Assembly: GCA_020024265.1 (NCBI GenBank)
Contig: JAHHTW010000002.1
Span: 68,412-132,411, forward strand
Reading direction: 5' to 3'
Source of the DNA: Anaerotignum sp.
Lineage (GTDB): Bacteria > Bacillota > Clostridia > Lachnospirales > Anaerotignaceae
DNA length: 64,000 bases
Under the pieces are notes generated by a model, which saw only the letters and a list, made by a program, of their open reading frames with translations, had not been told where the DNA came from and ran no database searches. Shown here one piece after another: positions 1 through 7,972 of this stretch. Position 1 is the first letter of the stretch. Each line of letters starts with the position of its first letter. A program made the position numbers and the translations under genes.

Positions 1-309
1 ATCTGCTGTATTCCCAATTTTCTGTGTTAGTGGTGCAAGCAAGTCAGACACCTTTGCACCAATGCCATTAAGCTTACCAAATATCGTGCTGGAAGAAGAA
101 ACATCCGAAACACTGCCTACTTTGTTTGTAATATCGTTTGTCTTTCCCAATATGCTATTGCTTGTAGATACAATACCATTGAGCTTGCCAAATACCGTGC
201 TGGAAGAAGAAGCATCCGAGCCGCTCCCAACCTTGCTATGAATACTGTTTACTTCTGTTTTCACCGATTGGACTGTTTGCTCATTTGCCACATAGATTTT
301 ATTCGCCAT
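1..309 (-). CDS. Phage tail-associated repeat protein (partial, runs off left edge)
   Basis: The reading frame starts with ATG at 309, sharing one base with the upstream stop (TAATG coupling), and is open to the window edge, so only about 103 N-terminal residues are seen. It contains two copies of a 37-residue repeat unit with the core SSSSTxFGKLNGI; the DNA copies start near 71 and 182 (minus-strand product). The place at the distal end of the tail operon, after the baseplate wedge genes, suggests a tail fibre or a fibre-assembly protein. The family is not recognised beyond this. Confidence is high that it is a gene and low for the function. Confidence 0.6.
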   Translation of the reverse strand, partial: MANKIYVANEQTVQSVKTEVNSIHSKVGSGSDASSSSTVFGKLNGIVSTSNSILGKTNDITNKVGSVSDVSSSSTIFGKLNGIGAKVSDLLAPLTQKIGNTAD

Positions 310-611
310 TATGCCCCTCCTCCTTTTGTGATTTCTTCCACATATAATTTTCCATTCTCAACGCCCCATCTGTAATATGTTTTCGTTGCGCTGTCCAGTA
401 TCCATGCCGCTTGATCTGCATATGTAAAAATATCTGTTGCTTTTCCAGTTGGATCATATACTGCCCTTGTCATATCCCCTGCATCTATGGTTTCGTTTTT
501 TAGTTGTCCAATCGCATCATCAATGATATCCATGTTTGCATTGATCACCATAATATCCGCATCATCCTCATACGATGGTTTTTGCAGGACCAGATTTTCT
601 GTCGTTTGCAT
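309..611 (-). CDS. Tail fibre-like small phage protein
   Basis: This is a 100-residue protein. Its N-terminus (ENLVLQKPSYEDDADI, then INANMDIID) is typical of short tail fibre or tail-needle proteins of Firmicutes prophages. The remainder (FTYADQAAWILDSATKTYY) resembles sugar-binding or fibre shaft modules only weakly. It follows the YmfQ/DUF2313 gene within a few bases and overlaps the next gene by one base, so it belongs to the tail operon. A role as a receptor-binding or fibre adaptor is inferred from position. Confidence 0.6.
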   Translation of the reverse strand: MQTTENLVLQKPSYEDDADIMVINANMDIIDDAIGQLKNETIDAGDMTRAVYDPTGKATDIFTYADQAAWILDSATKTYYRWGVENGKLYVEEITKGGGA

Positions 612-1148
612 TTATAGCACCTCCTCTTTCAACTCTTGCCATGTTCCGGACTGTGCCTGTCGCCATGTAGCAGCATTGCGCACAGCACCCCAGCTGTTAT
701 ATTGTTGCTGTATATCCAGAAATATGTTTTGTGGTGTAATGCGCTCCAAAAGAGACACCACATCAGCAAAGCGATTTTTTGCTATCACAGAAACCGACAC
801 AAACAATGTATACTCGCTTAGATATATAGAATAATGCGCTTTTCCACATAGTGCATCCAGCATTTTTCGTAGTTGTTTGAGCGTATAAGGTAATTTTTCA
901 TTCAAACGGGAAAGGATACGATCACGGCGATATGCTATGGTATCGGTATCTTTTGGCTGAATGCCTAAAATTCTTTCCCACCTTCTCAGACCGATATCTT
1001 CCGCAGTAAAAAGATACTGCTCATTTCTGATGGTATCTGTATTGTGCCAAGCCATATCAAACTCCGGCTGTTCTCCTATTGTGATTGCTTGGAAAATATC
1101 ATACTTTCGGACGACATACGGCAAATACGCAATCAATTTTCTTTCCAT
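612..1148 (-). CDS. YmfQ/XkdU-like (DUF2313) baseplate protein
   Basis: The protein has 178 residues, the usual size for the DUF2313 family (Mu gp48, PBSX XkdU). The N-terminal half contains an RRWERILGI segment, followed by RRDRILSRLNEKLPYTLKQL, a pattern typical of this family. It sits immediately after the baseplate J gene, as in PBSX (XkdT then XkdU). The family protein links the baseplate wedge to the tail fibres in contractile phages. The call rests on motif recall and gene order. Confidence 0.85.
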   Translation of the reverse strand: MERKLIAYLPYVVRKYDIFQAITIGEQPEFDMAWHNTDTIRNEQYLFTAEDIGLRRWERILGIQPKDTDTIAYRRDRILSRLNEKLPYTLKQLRKMLDALCGKAHYSIYLSEYTLFVSVSVIAKNRFADVVSLLERITPQNIFLDIQQQYNSWGAVRNAATWRQAQSGTWQELKEEVL

Positions 1149-1158
1149 AACGCCCTCC

Positions 1159-2373
1159 TTACTCTGCTTGGATTGTACCCAATACCGGTATATGATCTAT
1201 CGGAATCGTATAATTTTCTGCCTTCCCATTGATTGCAGTATTGCTAATATCCAAAATTCCTTGCACTGCCAATATACGGCTTTCCAGTTGACTGATACGC
1301 ACAACGAGTAATTCTTCCTGATTTGCCCAACCCTTCGCCAAAGCTGACAAATATTCACCAATGGCTTGATGTACATAGGATTGTATATCCTCCCATTTCC
1401 AACCGGATTGATACGTCAGAGAAAAAGAAATATCAATGGTATCTGCCTGTACCCCTGCTACACGAACCACATGACCAATTGGCGCAAGTCCGATGCCTTC
1501 TCCTGTGTCTTGCAGTGGATCTATCGCTGTTTGTACCTGCGCAATGAGCGTACTGGAAGGCACTGTATAGGTACTGTTGATGATGACCAATTTCACAGTA
1601 CCACCCACCGTCAGCAGCCCTTCATTGCCTGCTTGATACACAGTATCCAGCCATGTTTTCACATCCTCCGGGACACCGGAAAGACCAGATATCCAGTCAG
1701 CTGTACCTTGGGGCGGTTTGAGTTCTTTTGGCTTGATACCACCATTCCATGCACGATATACCTTTACACCACCAACACCGGGAATGGCATTGACTTTTTC
1801 GATATAGTCTGTACGATTGCCACCAAATGCTTGGGCGTTTAGACTGCGAAAATACCGCTGCCGAAATGCTTCTGTGTTTTCCTCATCCTCCCCCGGTACA
1901 ATGAGTGCTGTAATGGTACAGGTTTCCAAACCATCTATATATTCAATGGGAATGACCGTACCTGCATAGTCGTTTCCTGCTTCCCCCACACTTTCACAGG
2001 TGAGTGCATATCGTCCTTCCTCCATAACATCCGAAACGTAATAATTCAGCTTCCCAATAGAAAAACGAGTGTACATGGGAAGCTGTAAAGATGTTGGTGT
2101 GATTTCCATTTGCAAAACTGCTGCTGAGGCCGGAAGCGGAGAAAGCCCTCTTTCTTTTGCCCGTAAAATGAGATATGGTCTGCTTGCGGTGTCTGCAAAT
2201 GTTTCTTTCAAAATGTTATCCAGTGCGATATACAGGTTTTGCAGTTCTACAGCGGCAGGGGCCTGTCCCAGCCAAAGCATAGAGCCTTCCCTACTGTCAA
2301 GCTGTTCATTTTCCTGTAAAGCATAATCTATCATGCTTTGCAAAAGGCTCTCATATGTTAGATGTTCATACAT
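1159..2373 (-). CDS. Baseplate J/gp47-like protein (XkdT family)
   Basis: This 404-residue protein has the features of the baseplate J family: an N-terminal segment with DSREGSMLWLG and ALDNILKETFADTASRPYLILRA, then a central ETEAFRQRYF and a VNAIPGVGGVKVYRAWNGG region. The protein forms the wedge of the contractile-tail baseplate. It overlaps the DUF2634 gene upstream by one base and lies 10 bases before the DUF2313 gene, the standard PBSX-type order. Length and motifs fit an intact gene. Confidence 0.92.
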   Translation of the reverse strand: MYEHLTYESLLQSMIDYALQENEQLDSREGSMLWLGQAPAAVELQNLYIALDNILKETFADTASRPYLILRAKERGLSPLPASAAVLQMEITPTSLQLPMYTRFSIGKLNYYVSDVMEEGRYALTCESVGEAGNDYAGTVIPIEYIDGLETCTITALIVPGEDEENTEAFRQRYFRSLNAQAFGGNRTDYIEKVNAIPGVGGVKVYRAWNGGIKPKELKPPQGTADWISGLSGVPEDVKTWLDTVYQAGNEGLLTVGGTVKLVIINSTYTVPSSTLIAQVQTAIDPLQDTGEGIGLAPIGHVVRVAGVQADTIDISFSLTYQSGWKWEDIQSYVHQAIGEYLSALAKGWANQEELLVVRISQLESRILAVQGILDISNTAINGKAENYTIPIDHIPVLGTIQAE

Positions 2374-2774
2374 CAGATAACCACCCCCTTTTCCGTTTCA
2401 AACGCACCAAATATTGTCGTAACTGTAAATTTTGCATGCACTTTTTTCTTTTCTACTGTAAACACAAAGTTGTCTACCGCAGTAATACGATCATCTTGCA
2501 GCAATGCTTCTCTAATTCTGCGTTCGATTTCCGGAATCACATAAGCCGGATCTTTGCCAATCAAATCCCCAAGCTCTGCACCATAGTCCCATGAATGAAT
2601 CAGCCACTCGTATCGCTGGGTATTGAGAATCAAAAAAACAGCCTGAGCGACAGACTGTATCTGGTCGATATTTCCTTTGACCGTTTCGGTATCATACAGC
2701 ATACGAAATGTTTTGCTTGGCAACACTTCAAATGCAAAATCAGATTGTAAATCATCCTGTACCTTTGGTATCAA
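2373..2774 (-). CDS. DUF2634 phage protein (XkdS-like baseplate component)
   Basis: The product has 133 residues with the family hallmark near the C-terminal half: SWDYGAELGDLIGK followed by EIERRIREALLQDDRI. This is the T4 gp25-like fold of DUF2634/XkdS proteins, a baseplate wedge component. It overlaps the DUF2577 gene upstream by 4 bases and the baseplate J gene downstream by 1 base, which indicates translational coupling. Confidence 0.88.
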   Translation of the reverse strand: MIPKVQDDLQSDFAFEVLPSKTFRMLYDTETVKGNIDQIQSVAQAVFLILNTQRYEWLIHSWDYGAELGDLIGKDPAYVIPEIERRIREALLQDDRITAVDNFVFTVEKKKVHAKFTVTTIFGAFETEKGVVI

Positions 2775-3217
2775 ACAAATTCCCCCTCTATGGCAGGGTG
2801 CGGCTTGATGCGATCCAATACAATCAATCGCTTTCCTCCTTGCATCCGTGCAAGCAGCACAAAATCGCCAATCACCAAAGCATTTTGTATCTTGAGTTTC
2901 TTCTTGCCTGTGATCGGATGGCTATGCGAGATTGCTTCCACCGTGCCGCCACCTGTATATGTATCTTTGACTGGGTGTGTATGTGAGACTTCCTCTGTCA
3001 CTGCACTGATGCTTGCATCCAGTTCAAAATTGGTGACATTCCTTGTCAGAACAAGCATTCTTTCTGTGTAAATCGTTTTTTGGTCTACTTGTATTTTGAG
3101 CGGCTTTTCGGAGATTACCTGACCAAATACAAAGGCGACAGGCTTTCCTGCTTCTACCGCTTCCACCGCTGCTCTCTTGACCGCTTCTACTGCATTAGGC
3201 AATAAACGCACCCCCAA
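2771..3217 (-). CDS. DUF2577 phage protein (XkdR-like)
   Basis: This 148-residue protein matches DUF2577: an N-terminal VGVRLLPNAVEAVKRAAVEAV-like helix, then an OB-like beta region and a C-terminal GDFVLLARMQGGKRLIVLDRI. It contains His-rich loops (SHTHPVKD and SHSHP), as often seen in baseplate spike-associated proteins that bind metal. It lies between XkdQ-like and XkdS-like genes and overlaps both, the PBSX order. Its exact structural role is not established; a baseplate hub or spike association is inferred. Confidence 0.82.
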   Translation of the reverse strand: MGVRLLPNAVEAVKRAAVEAVEAGKPVAFVFGQVISEKPLKIQVDQKTIYTERMLVLTRNVTNFELDASISAVTEEVSHTHPVKDTYTGGGTVEAISHSHPITGKKKLKIQNALVIGDFVLLARMQGGKRLIVLDRIKPHPAIEGEFV

Positions 3218-4154
3218 TCAAATTTAAGTCCATGGTATGATGCTCTGCATCAAAGGTATGTATTACTTTATCCACCATCATATATTGATTTGCCACCATA
3301 TCCCCCAAATGAAGCGATACCGCAACGGCAGTTCCGGCTCTGACACGCACATCCCCAAACGCCTTTTGTATGGATAATTTCCTTGTTTTGGCATTGTACA
3401 GCTTAAGCAATGCTTCTGCTTTTTGTACAGCTCCTGTTGTAGTCTGTATCTGCTCAAAATATTGCAATACCCCCCAGCGGTTCATGCTTTCGCCATCCTG
3501 CACCACAAATCGTTGTAATGTACCGGTATCCTGATTGGGATAGGCAAGATTGATTTTGTTGTAGGTTTGACTGTCAATACTGGATTCATAGTTGAAGTTT
3601 TCTCCTGTTTCCTCATCAATCAGCAAATCCAGCTTCATGGAATTTACGTTCTGCAATGTCAGCTTCCCAACCTCATCATACAATACAAAAAGCTGCTTGG
3701 TGTGCAGCATCGTTTCAGACAATGCATTTTGTATCATATCAAACAGCGTTTTGTTTTCCTCCATAATCGTTTCAAAAACATATCCGGTATCCTCAATCCT
3801 TCCGATTTGCAAACGAAAGTCCGCTGCCAATCGTTTCAGAAGGTCAGATGCTTTTAACCCTTCCGCTATGACAGTATTTTTGTTTTTCAAGTATCGTAAT
3901 TGGTCATATGCTACTACATCGATGGTTCTGTTTTTATCTCGCCTCTTTTGGAATACAAAACCGTGAAAGATTGCCTTTCCATCTACCAGCAACCGTACAG
4001 GATTCCCCTCTTGAAAATTCAACCCATCACTTTTGAATACCGTAAAAGTCAATTTTCCCGGTGTACCCTTCCGCTCCCATACCAATTTTATCCCATCCTT
4101 TACCGCAGGGATTTGAATATCTGCACCATTCTGTATCGTAATTTCTACTTGCAA
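3195..4154 (-). CDS. XkdQ/YqbQ-like tail hub protein
   Basis: This protein of about 319 residues belongs to the XkdQ/YqbQ family (T4 gp27/gpD-like hub). It has a GKLTFTVFKSDGLNFQEGNPVRL segment, DVVAYDQLRYLKNK in the middle and a C-terminal VDKVIHTFDAEHHTMDLNL. The start is uncertain. An ATG lies at 4172, but the best ribosome site (AAAGGGGTGATGA) is inside that extension and points to TTG at 4154, giving LQVEITIQ as the N-terminus. It overlaps the LysM gene upstream and the DUF2577 gene downstream. Confidence 0.85.
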   Translation of the reverse strand: MQVEITIQNGADIQIPAVKDGIKLVWERKGTPGKLTFTVFKSDGLNFQEGNPVRLLVDGKAIFHGFVFQKRRDKNRTIDVVAYDQLRYLKNKNTVIAEGLKASDLLKRLAADFRLQIGRIEDTGYVFETIMEENKTLFDMIQNALSETMLHTKQLFVLYDEVGKLTLQNVNSMKLDLLIDEETGENFNYESSIDSQTYNKINLAYPNQDTGTLQRFVVQDGESMNRWGVLQYFEQIQTTTGAVQKAEALLKLYNAKTRKLSIQKAFGDVRVRAGTAVAVSLHLGDMVANQYMMVDKVIHTFDAEHHTMDLNLIGGAFIA

Positions 4155-4158
4155 ATCA

Positions 4159-4839
4159 TCACCCCTTTCCATTTGGCAGCGTCAATACTTGCCCTGGATA
4201 GATGAGATTTGGATTTTGAATTTTGTCTTTATTCAAGCGATAGATTTCTTGATACCTTGCGCCATCTCCCAAATATTTTTTGGAAATGTTCCAAAGACAA
4301 TCCCCTTTTTTAACTGTATATGCACCTGCTTTGGGTGCGTTTGTCTGCTCTCTTGGTGGATTTTGTACAGATGCTTTCGCCTTCTCATTTGGCGCTGTCG
4401 GCTGCTTGATATTTACTTTCTTTGTGCCATAGGCTTTCCATTGCTTTAATTTCACGGATACCGTAATATCAAAGCCCTCTGCTGCATCTTCTTTGATTTC
4501 ATATTCCTCCAATCCCACTGTCAGATTGGAATAGAAAAGACTTGTGCCATCTGGTTTTGCTCTGTTGAGTATCCATTGGAATGGCTGTTTTTCTTTTTTC
4601 AACCGCTCCAAATGACTCAAATAATACTGTGCAGACTGCGCATTGCCATTTGTAAACGGATATGACACTTGTGGCAACATCAAATCAAATGTGACACTCG
4701 TCAGTCCTGCTAATTGCAAAATATTGATTTCTTCCCCATCAATGAGTGTGAATGTTTTGTTTTGATTGTTTATTTTCATAGAAATTTTGGAGGGCATAAC
4801 AGGCATAAGCACATCACCCATATACATCTTGTACGCCAC
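4159..4839 (-). CDS. XkdP-like LysM tail protein
   Basis: The protein has 226 residues. The N-terminal part is the phage tail-tube adaptor type domain seen in XkdP. The C-terminal ~50 residues form a LysM module (YTVKKGDCLWNISKKYLG, then NPNLIYPGQVLTLP). LysM proteins of this type connect the tube end to the baseplate hub, and the LysM probably docks on the hub rather than on the cell wall. The gene abuts the tape measure gene (one-base overlap at 4839). Confidence 0.9.
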   Translation of the reverse strand: MAYKMYMGDVLMPVMPSKISMKINNQNKTFTLIDGEEINILQLAGLTSVTFDLMLPQVSYPFTNGNAQSAQYYLSHLERLKKEKQPFQWILNRAKPDGTSLFYSNLTVGLEEYEIKEDAAEGFDITVSVKLKQWKAYGTKKVNIKQPTAPNEKAKASVQNPPREQTNAPKAGAYTVKKGDCLWNISKKYLGDGARYQEIYRLNKDKIQNPNLIYPGQVLTLPNGKG

Positions 4840-6806
4840 TACACATACACCCCCTCACCGGAAATATCCAGTTTTTCCACAAAGTCATTTGCCCAGATAT
4901 CCAAAATACCATCTAGGTCTGTATCTTTGGAAATATGATTTTCATTATGCTGCTCAATATGGATTTCTGCTGTGGTATAGCGGTTGATGGCTTCTCTCTC
5001 TGCAATATCCCGCATATACTCCAAATTCTCTTTTGTAATCTCTAAAGCATCATGCATAGCGGCAGTATTGCCTGCTGTATCCCCTGTGTTTCTCGCAATA
5101 TCATCAAATGCATTGCCAAAATGAAACGCATCTGTACCACCCAGACCAAAGCCTCCCGATACTTTATCCGCAATGCCTTTGCCAAAGTCATATCCGGCAG
5201 AAGCAGCATTTGTATAATCGAAAAAGTCCATTTTATGAACATATTCCACCCATCCGGATTCATCCTTGACCTTCTGTTGTGCCTGTTCCAATCTTGTATA
5301 AAAGCGATCTAAGCCACTTGTGATGTTCACCTCAACACCGGGGATGTTATTGATTAAATCCTCTATTCCATGTGCAAGATTTTTGATATAGCCAATGACC
5401 GTCAAACACATATCGTAAAAAAGCACTTTTACAGCAGCAACCGGATTGTTGAATACATTGCCAATAAAATTGGCTATCATAACAACGGCGTGTTCTAGTG
5501 GTACAACAAAACTGTTCATGATAAAAGCGAGTAATACAGCAAACGCACCAGCAACGATACCTGTTGCGGATACCGATGCTCCAGCATGCTTATTGTATGC
5601 CGCAACACCAGCGTACAAAGCCCCTATTAAGAGTGTAATCCACATAACTACACGCACAATGGGATTGGCAAGCAATACAGAGTTGAACATGGATACTGCG
5701 GCTGTAGTTCCTCCTGTAGCACCCGTCAATACCCCAAAAGCGATGGAAAGGAAACTGACTGCACCATGATAAAGACCGGTTGCAAAGGCTGCAATCTGTG
5801 TCCAATGTGCTACAATTTGAAATACAGCAAAGGAAGCACCAACAGCAAGCACCAATGGACCAATGATAGAAATGTTGTTTGCCAGAAAGTTGATTCCGTT
5901 GAGCAAAGGCTGTAGTACCTTCAAAGCAATGTTTCCAGCCATTGTGAATACCTGCCCCCATGTCATTGGCATACTTTCAAACTTGGCATTGGTTTCATCT
6001 GCCATCGCAAACATTGCATTTTTTACCACAGACGCAGTCACAAGTCCTTGCTCTGCATAGTTTTTGATAGAGCCTTCGGCGACACCCATATACTGTTCAA
6101 TCGCCCTTGCAATCCCAGGCGCAGCATCCAATATGGAATTCAATTCCTCACCACGCAATGCGCCGGCTGCCATTGCCTGTGTCAGCTGTAGCATCGCATT
6201 GCTCTGCTCTGTCGCAGAAGCCCCACCAATGACAAATTGTTTGTTGATTTGTTCCATAAATGCAATGACCTGATCCATGTCATGGTCAAAGGCATTTCCA
6301 GCATTCAGCCCCAGCTTTGCAACTGCGGAGGCAGTATCAAAATATGCAGATCTGGAACGCTGTGCAGATGCCATGATTTTCTGTTCCAGTTCGTCCAACG
6401 AACCACCATCTGTAACCAAAAGGTTGAGCCTTGCATTGGTACTTGCATATGTATCGGATAAGTCAACAACTTTCTTGATTGCTGCCAAGCTCCCAATGGT
6501 AGCAGCAATACCTTTGAGCCTGCCCATCAGTCCATTAGCTTCAGTGCTGCCATCACGTATTCTGCGGTTGAATTGGCTTTGCTGTATACCGGCATTTCTG
6601 ACATTTTGTTCGATTTCATCAAATGCTGCACCGGCTCTTGCCAGTTCTTCTCGTGCCTCATGAATCGCTGATACATCAATGGCATGACCCGATGCCCGCT
6701 GCATCGATTCAAAGCTATTCAATACAATGTTCATAGCCCTGTGCATGGATTGCAGTGGACGTGTCACGCCGTCATAGATTTGAATGGCTGTCCGAATGGT
6801 TGCCAA
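4839..6806 (-). CDS. Tail tape measure protein
   Basis: This 655-residue protein sets tail length. The first ~75 residues are a coiled-coil region. Residues ~80-260 resemble the tape-measure N-terminal domain (VDLSDTYASTNARLNLL and LRGEELNSILDAAPGIARAIEQYMG). Several hydrophobic segments follow (~300-450), then a polar C-terminus. The initiation codon appears to be TTG at 6806, behind an AAAGGAGGGG ribosome site with 6-base spacing; no in-frame ATG has a comparable site. At 655 residues it is rather short for a tape measure, which implies a short contractile tail. Confidence 0.92.
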   Translation of the reverse strand: MATIRTAIQIYDGVTRPLQSMHRAMNIVLNSFESMQRASGHAIDVSAIHEAREELARAGAAFDEIEQNVRNAGIQQSQFNRRIRDGSTEANGLMGRLKGIAATIGSLAAIKKVVDLSDTYASTNARLNLLVTDGGSLDELEQKIMASAQRSRSAYFDTASAVAKLGLNAGNAFDHDMDQVIAFMEQINKQFVIGGASATEQSNAMLQLTQAMAAGALRGEELNSILDAAPGIARAIEQYMGVAEGSIKNYAEQGLVTASVVKNAMFAMADETNAKFESMPMTWGQVFTMAGNIALKVLQPLLNGINFLANNISIIGPLVLAVGASFAVFQIVAHWTQIAAFATGLYHGAVSFLSIAFGVLTGATGGTTAAVSMFNSVLLANPIVRVVMWITLLIGALYAGVAAYNKHAGASVSATGIVAGAFAVLLAFIMNSFVVPLEHAVVMIANFIGNVFNNPVAAVKVLFYDMCLTVIGYIKNLAHGIEDLINNIPGVEVNITSGLDRFYTRLEQAQQKVKDESGWVEYVHKMDFFDYTNAASAGYDFGKGIADKVSGGFGLGGTDAFHFGNAFDDIARNTGDTAGNTAAMHDALEITKENLEYMRDIAEREAINRYTTAEIHIEQHNENHISKDTDLDGILDIWANDFVEKLDISGEGVYV

Positions 6807-6854
6807 ATGCTTCCCCTCCTTTTTTCCGAAAGATACTAAGACTTATTTTTTATG

Positions 6855-7456
6855 TTATTTCTTTCGTTTTAACTCTTCTGCCTGCTTTTTTTCTTCTTCT
6901 ATACGCACATCAATCGCAGCGATGATAAACGCCTGTTCTTGCCGGTCAAGGGTGAAAAATTGAGATGGCAAAATACGCAGCTTATGAAGGCAATAGTAAG
7001 CAATATTTGCCTCACTATCGCCTTCCTCAATTAGTTTTTTGCCTCGTCCACCTCATCCTGAAGCGTTGTGTCAAACCCACAAACCTCTTGTACCTTTGTC
7101 AGATAGTCCACATATTCCCCAGGTAACAGCATCGTTTTCAATAGTGCTTCTGCCCCCATCACACCATAGGAGTTTTGCAGCTCTGCGTCATTCAAATTTG
7201 GATAGACTGTGCAGGATACTGCCAATTTCCCCAGATACAGATCAATGTCGGTTTCTTTTTGATACTGATTTTTCTTACCCGGAATCGGCACACGCTTTGC
7301 ACAGCTTTTACGCAGTGCTTCATCCTCAGAGCCTGTAATCGCTTTGATTTCCCAAGCGATTGGTTTTTTATTTTCGTCAATAAATCGTGTAGAAACAACA
7401 TGTTTCACATTTTCTACCGGCATTGCATTCTTAGCTAAAAAAGCGGAAAGTCCCAT
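6855..7456 (-). CDS. Tail assembly chaperone, -1 frameshift product (gpGT-type)
   Basis: The zero-frame gene (7456 to 7031) ends GCA AAA AAC TAA, and A-AAA-AAC at 7040-7034 is a canonical -1 slippery heptamer. After a -1 slip the frame stays open for about 60 more codons to a TAA at 6855-6857. It encodes a sensible peptide beginning LIEEGDSEANIAYYCLHKL and ending in a charged helix (EEEKKQAEELKRKK). This reproduces the conserved gpG/gpGT arrangement of tailed phages directly upstream of the tape measure gene. The fusion product would bind the tape measure protein during tail assembly. The frame evidence is direct; the frameshift itself is inferred. Confidence 0.8.
7031..7456 (-). CDS. XkdN-like tail assembly chaperone (zero-frame product)
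   Basis: The protein has 141 residues and starts at ATG 7456 (MGLSAFLAKN), chosen because GGAGGAAAATAAGA lies just upstream; an earlier in-frame ATG has no ribosome site. It contains VENVKHVVSTRFIDENKKPIAWEI-type and LLPGEYVDYLTKVQEVCGFD segments characteristic of the XkdN-like family (phage tail assembly chaperone proteins, TAC). It lies between the tail tube gene and the tape measure gene. The 3' end carries the slippery sequence that produces the longer form. Confidence 0.88.
   Translation of the reverse strand: MGLSAFLAKNAMPVENVKHVVSTRFIDENKKPIAWEIKAITGSEDEALRKSCAKRVPIPGKKNQYQKETDIDLYLGKLAVSCTVYPNLNDAELQNSYGVMGAEALLKTMLLPGEYVDYLTKVQEVCGFDTTLQDEVDEAKN
7034..7040 (-). promoter_or_regulatory. 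Programmed -1 ribosomal frameshift slippery site (A AAA AAC)
   Basis: The minus strand reads GCA AAA AAC TAA in the zero frame, so the heptamer A-AAA-AAC is in the exact X-XXY-YYZ phase. It is followed at once by the zero-frame stop. The -1 frame is open for about 60 codons downstream, with no start codon and no ribosome site of its own. Confidence 0.82.
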
Positions 7457-7477
7457 TCTTATTTTCCTCCTCAATCA

Positions 7478-7951
7478 TTATTCCATACCCTGCAACATTT
7501 GAAATGTTTCAGGCAAATCAAAAGTTTCAAATGTGCCAGACAAATCTTCTTCCAGCAAATCCTCCCCAGACTGAAATTTCGCCAACGTGAATGTATCACA
7601 AAGGCAATCATGATGTACCACCGTTTGTCTGCCTACAGAAGAAGTTGGATCTTCATTGGTTACTTGGATTTCAAAATATGGCATGACACCTGTTTTTTGA
7701 TATTGGTCGGCAATCTTACGAAAAATAGACTGATTATAGTGTGCCTTGCCACTCCATGTGCCATTGCCACCGGCAGCCTTATGCCCTTTACCAACCTTGC
7801 CCAATATATTTACATCCGTAATTTTTGTTTCCCATTTGCTTTCAAATTCAGTTAGGCTCATAAAATTATATCGGTCGCCCTCAATCGTAATGAAGCACTC
7901 TGCCATGCTGCCATACACAGCATCTTTTGCGTTCATAATCGCATTGTTCAT
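7478..7951 (-). CDS. Tail tube (core) protein, XkdM-like
   Basis: This 157-residue protein starts at ATG 7951 behind a GGAGG site. It contains the tail-core family pattern: NAKDAVYGSMAECFITIEGDR, then a tube-type IKSWETKI-like strand (here SKWETKITDVNILGKVGKGHK) and a C-terminal DDLSGTF-like motif. It follows the sheath gene, the standard order sheath-tube-chaperone-tape measure. It polymerises as stacked hexameric rings to form the inner tube of the contractile tail. Confidence 0.9.
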   Translation of the reverse strand: MNNAIMNAKDAVYGSMAECFITIEGDRYNFMSLTEFESKWETKITDVNILGKVGKGHKAAGGNGTWSGKAHYNQSIFRKIADQYQKTGVMPYFEIQVTNEDPTSSVGRQTVVHHDCLCDTFTLAKFQSGEDLLEEDLSGTFETFDLPETFQMLQGME

Positions 7952-7972
7952 TGCTTTGCATCCTCCTTCCCA

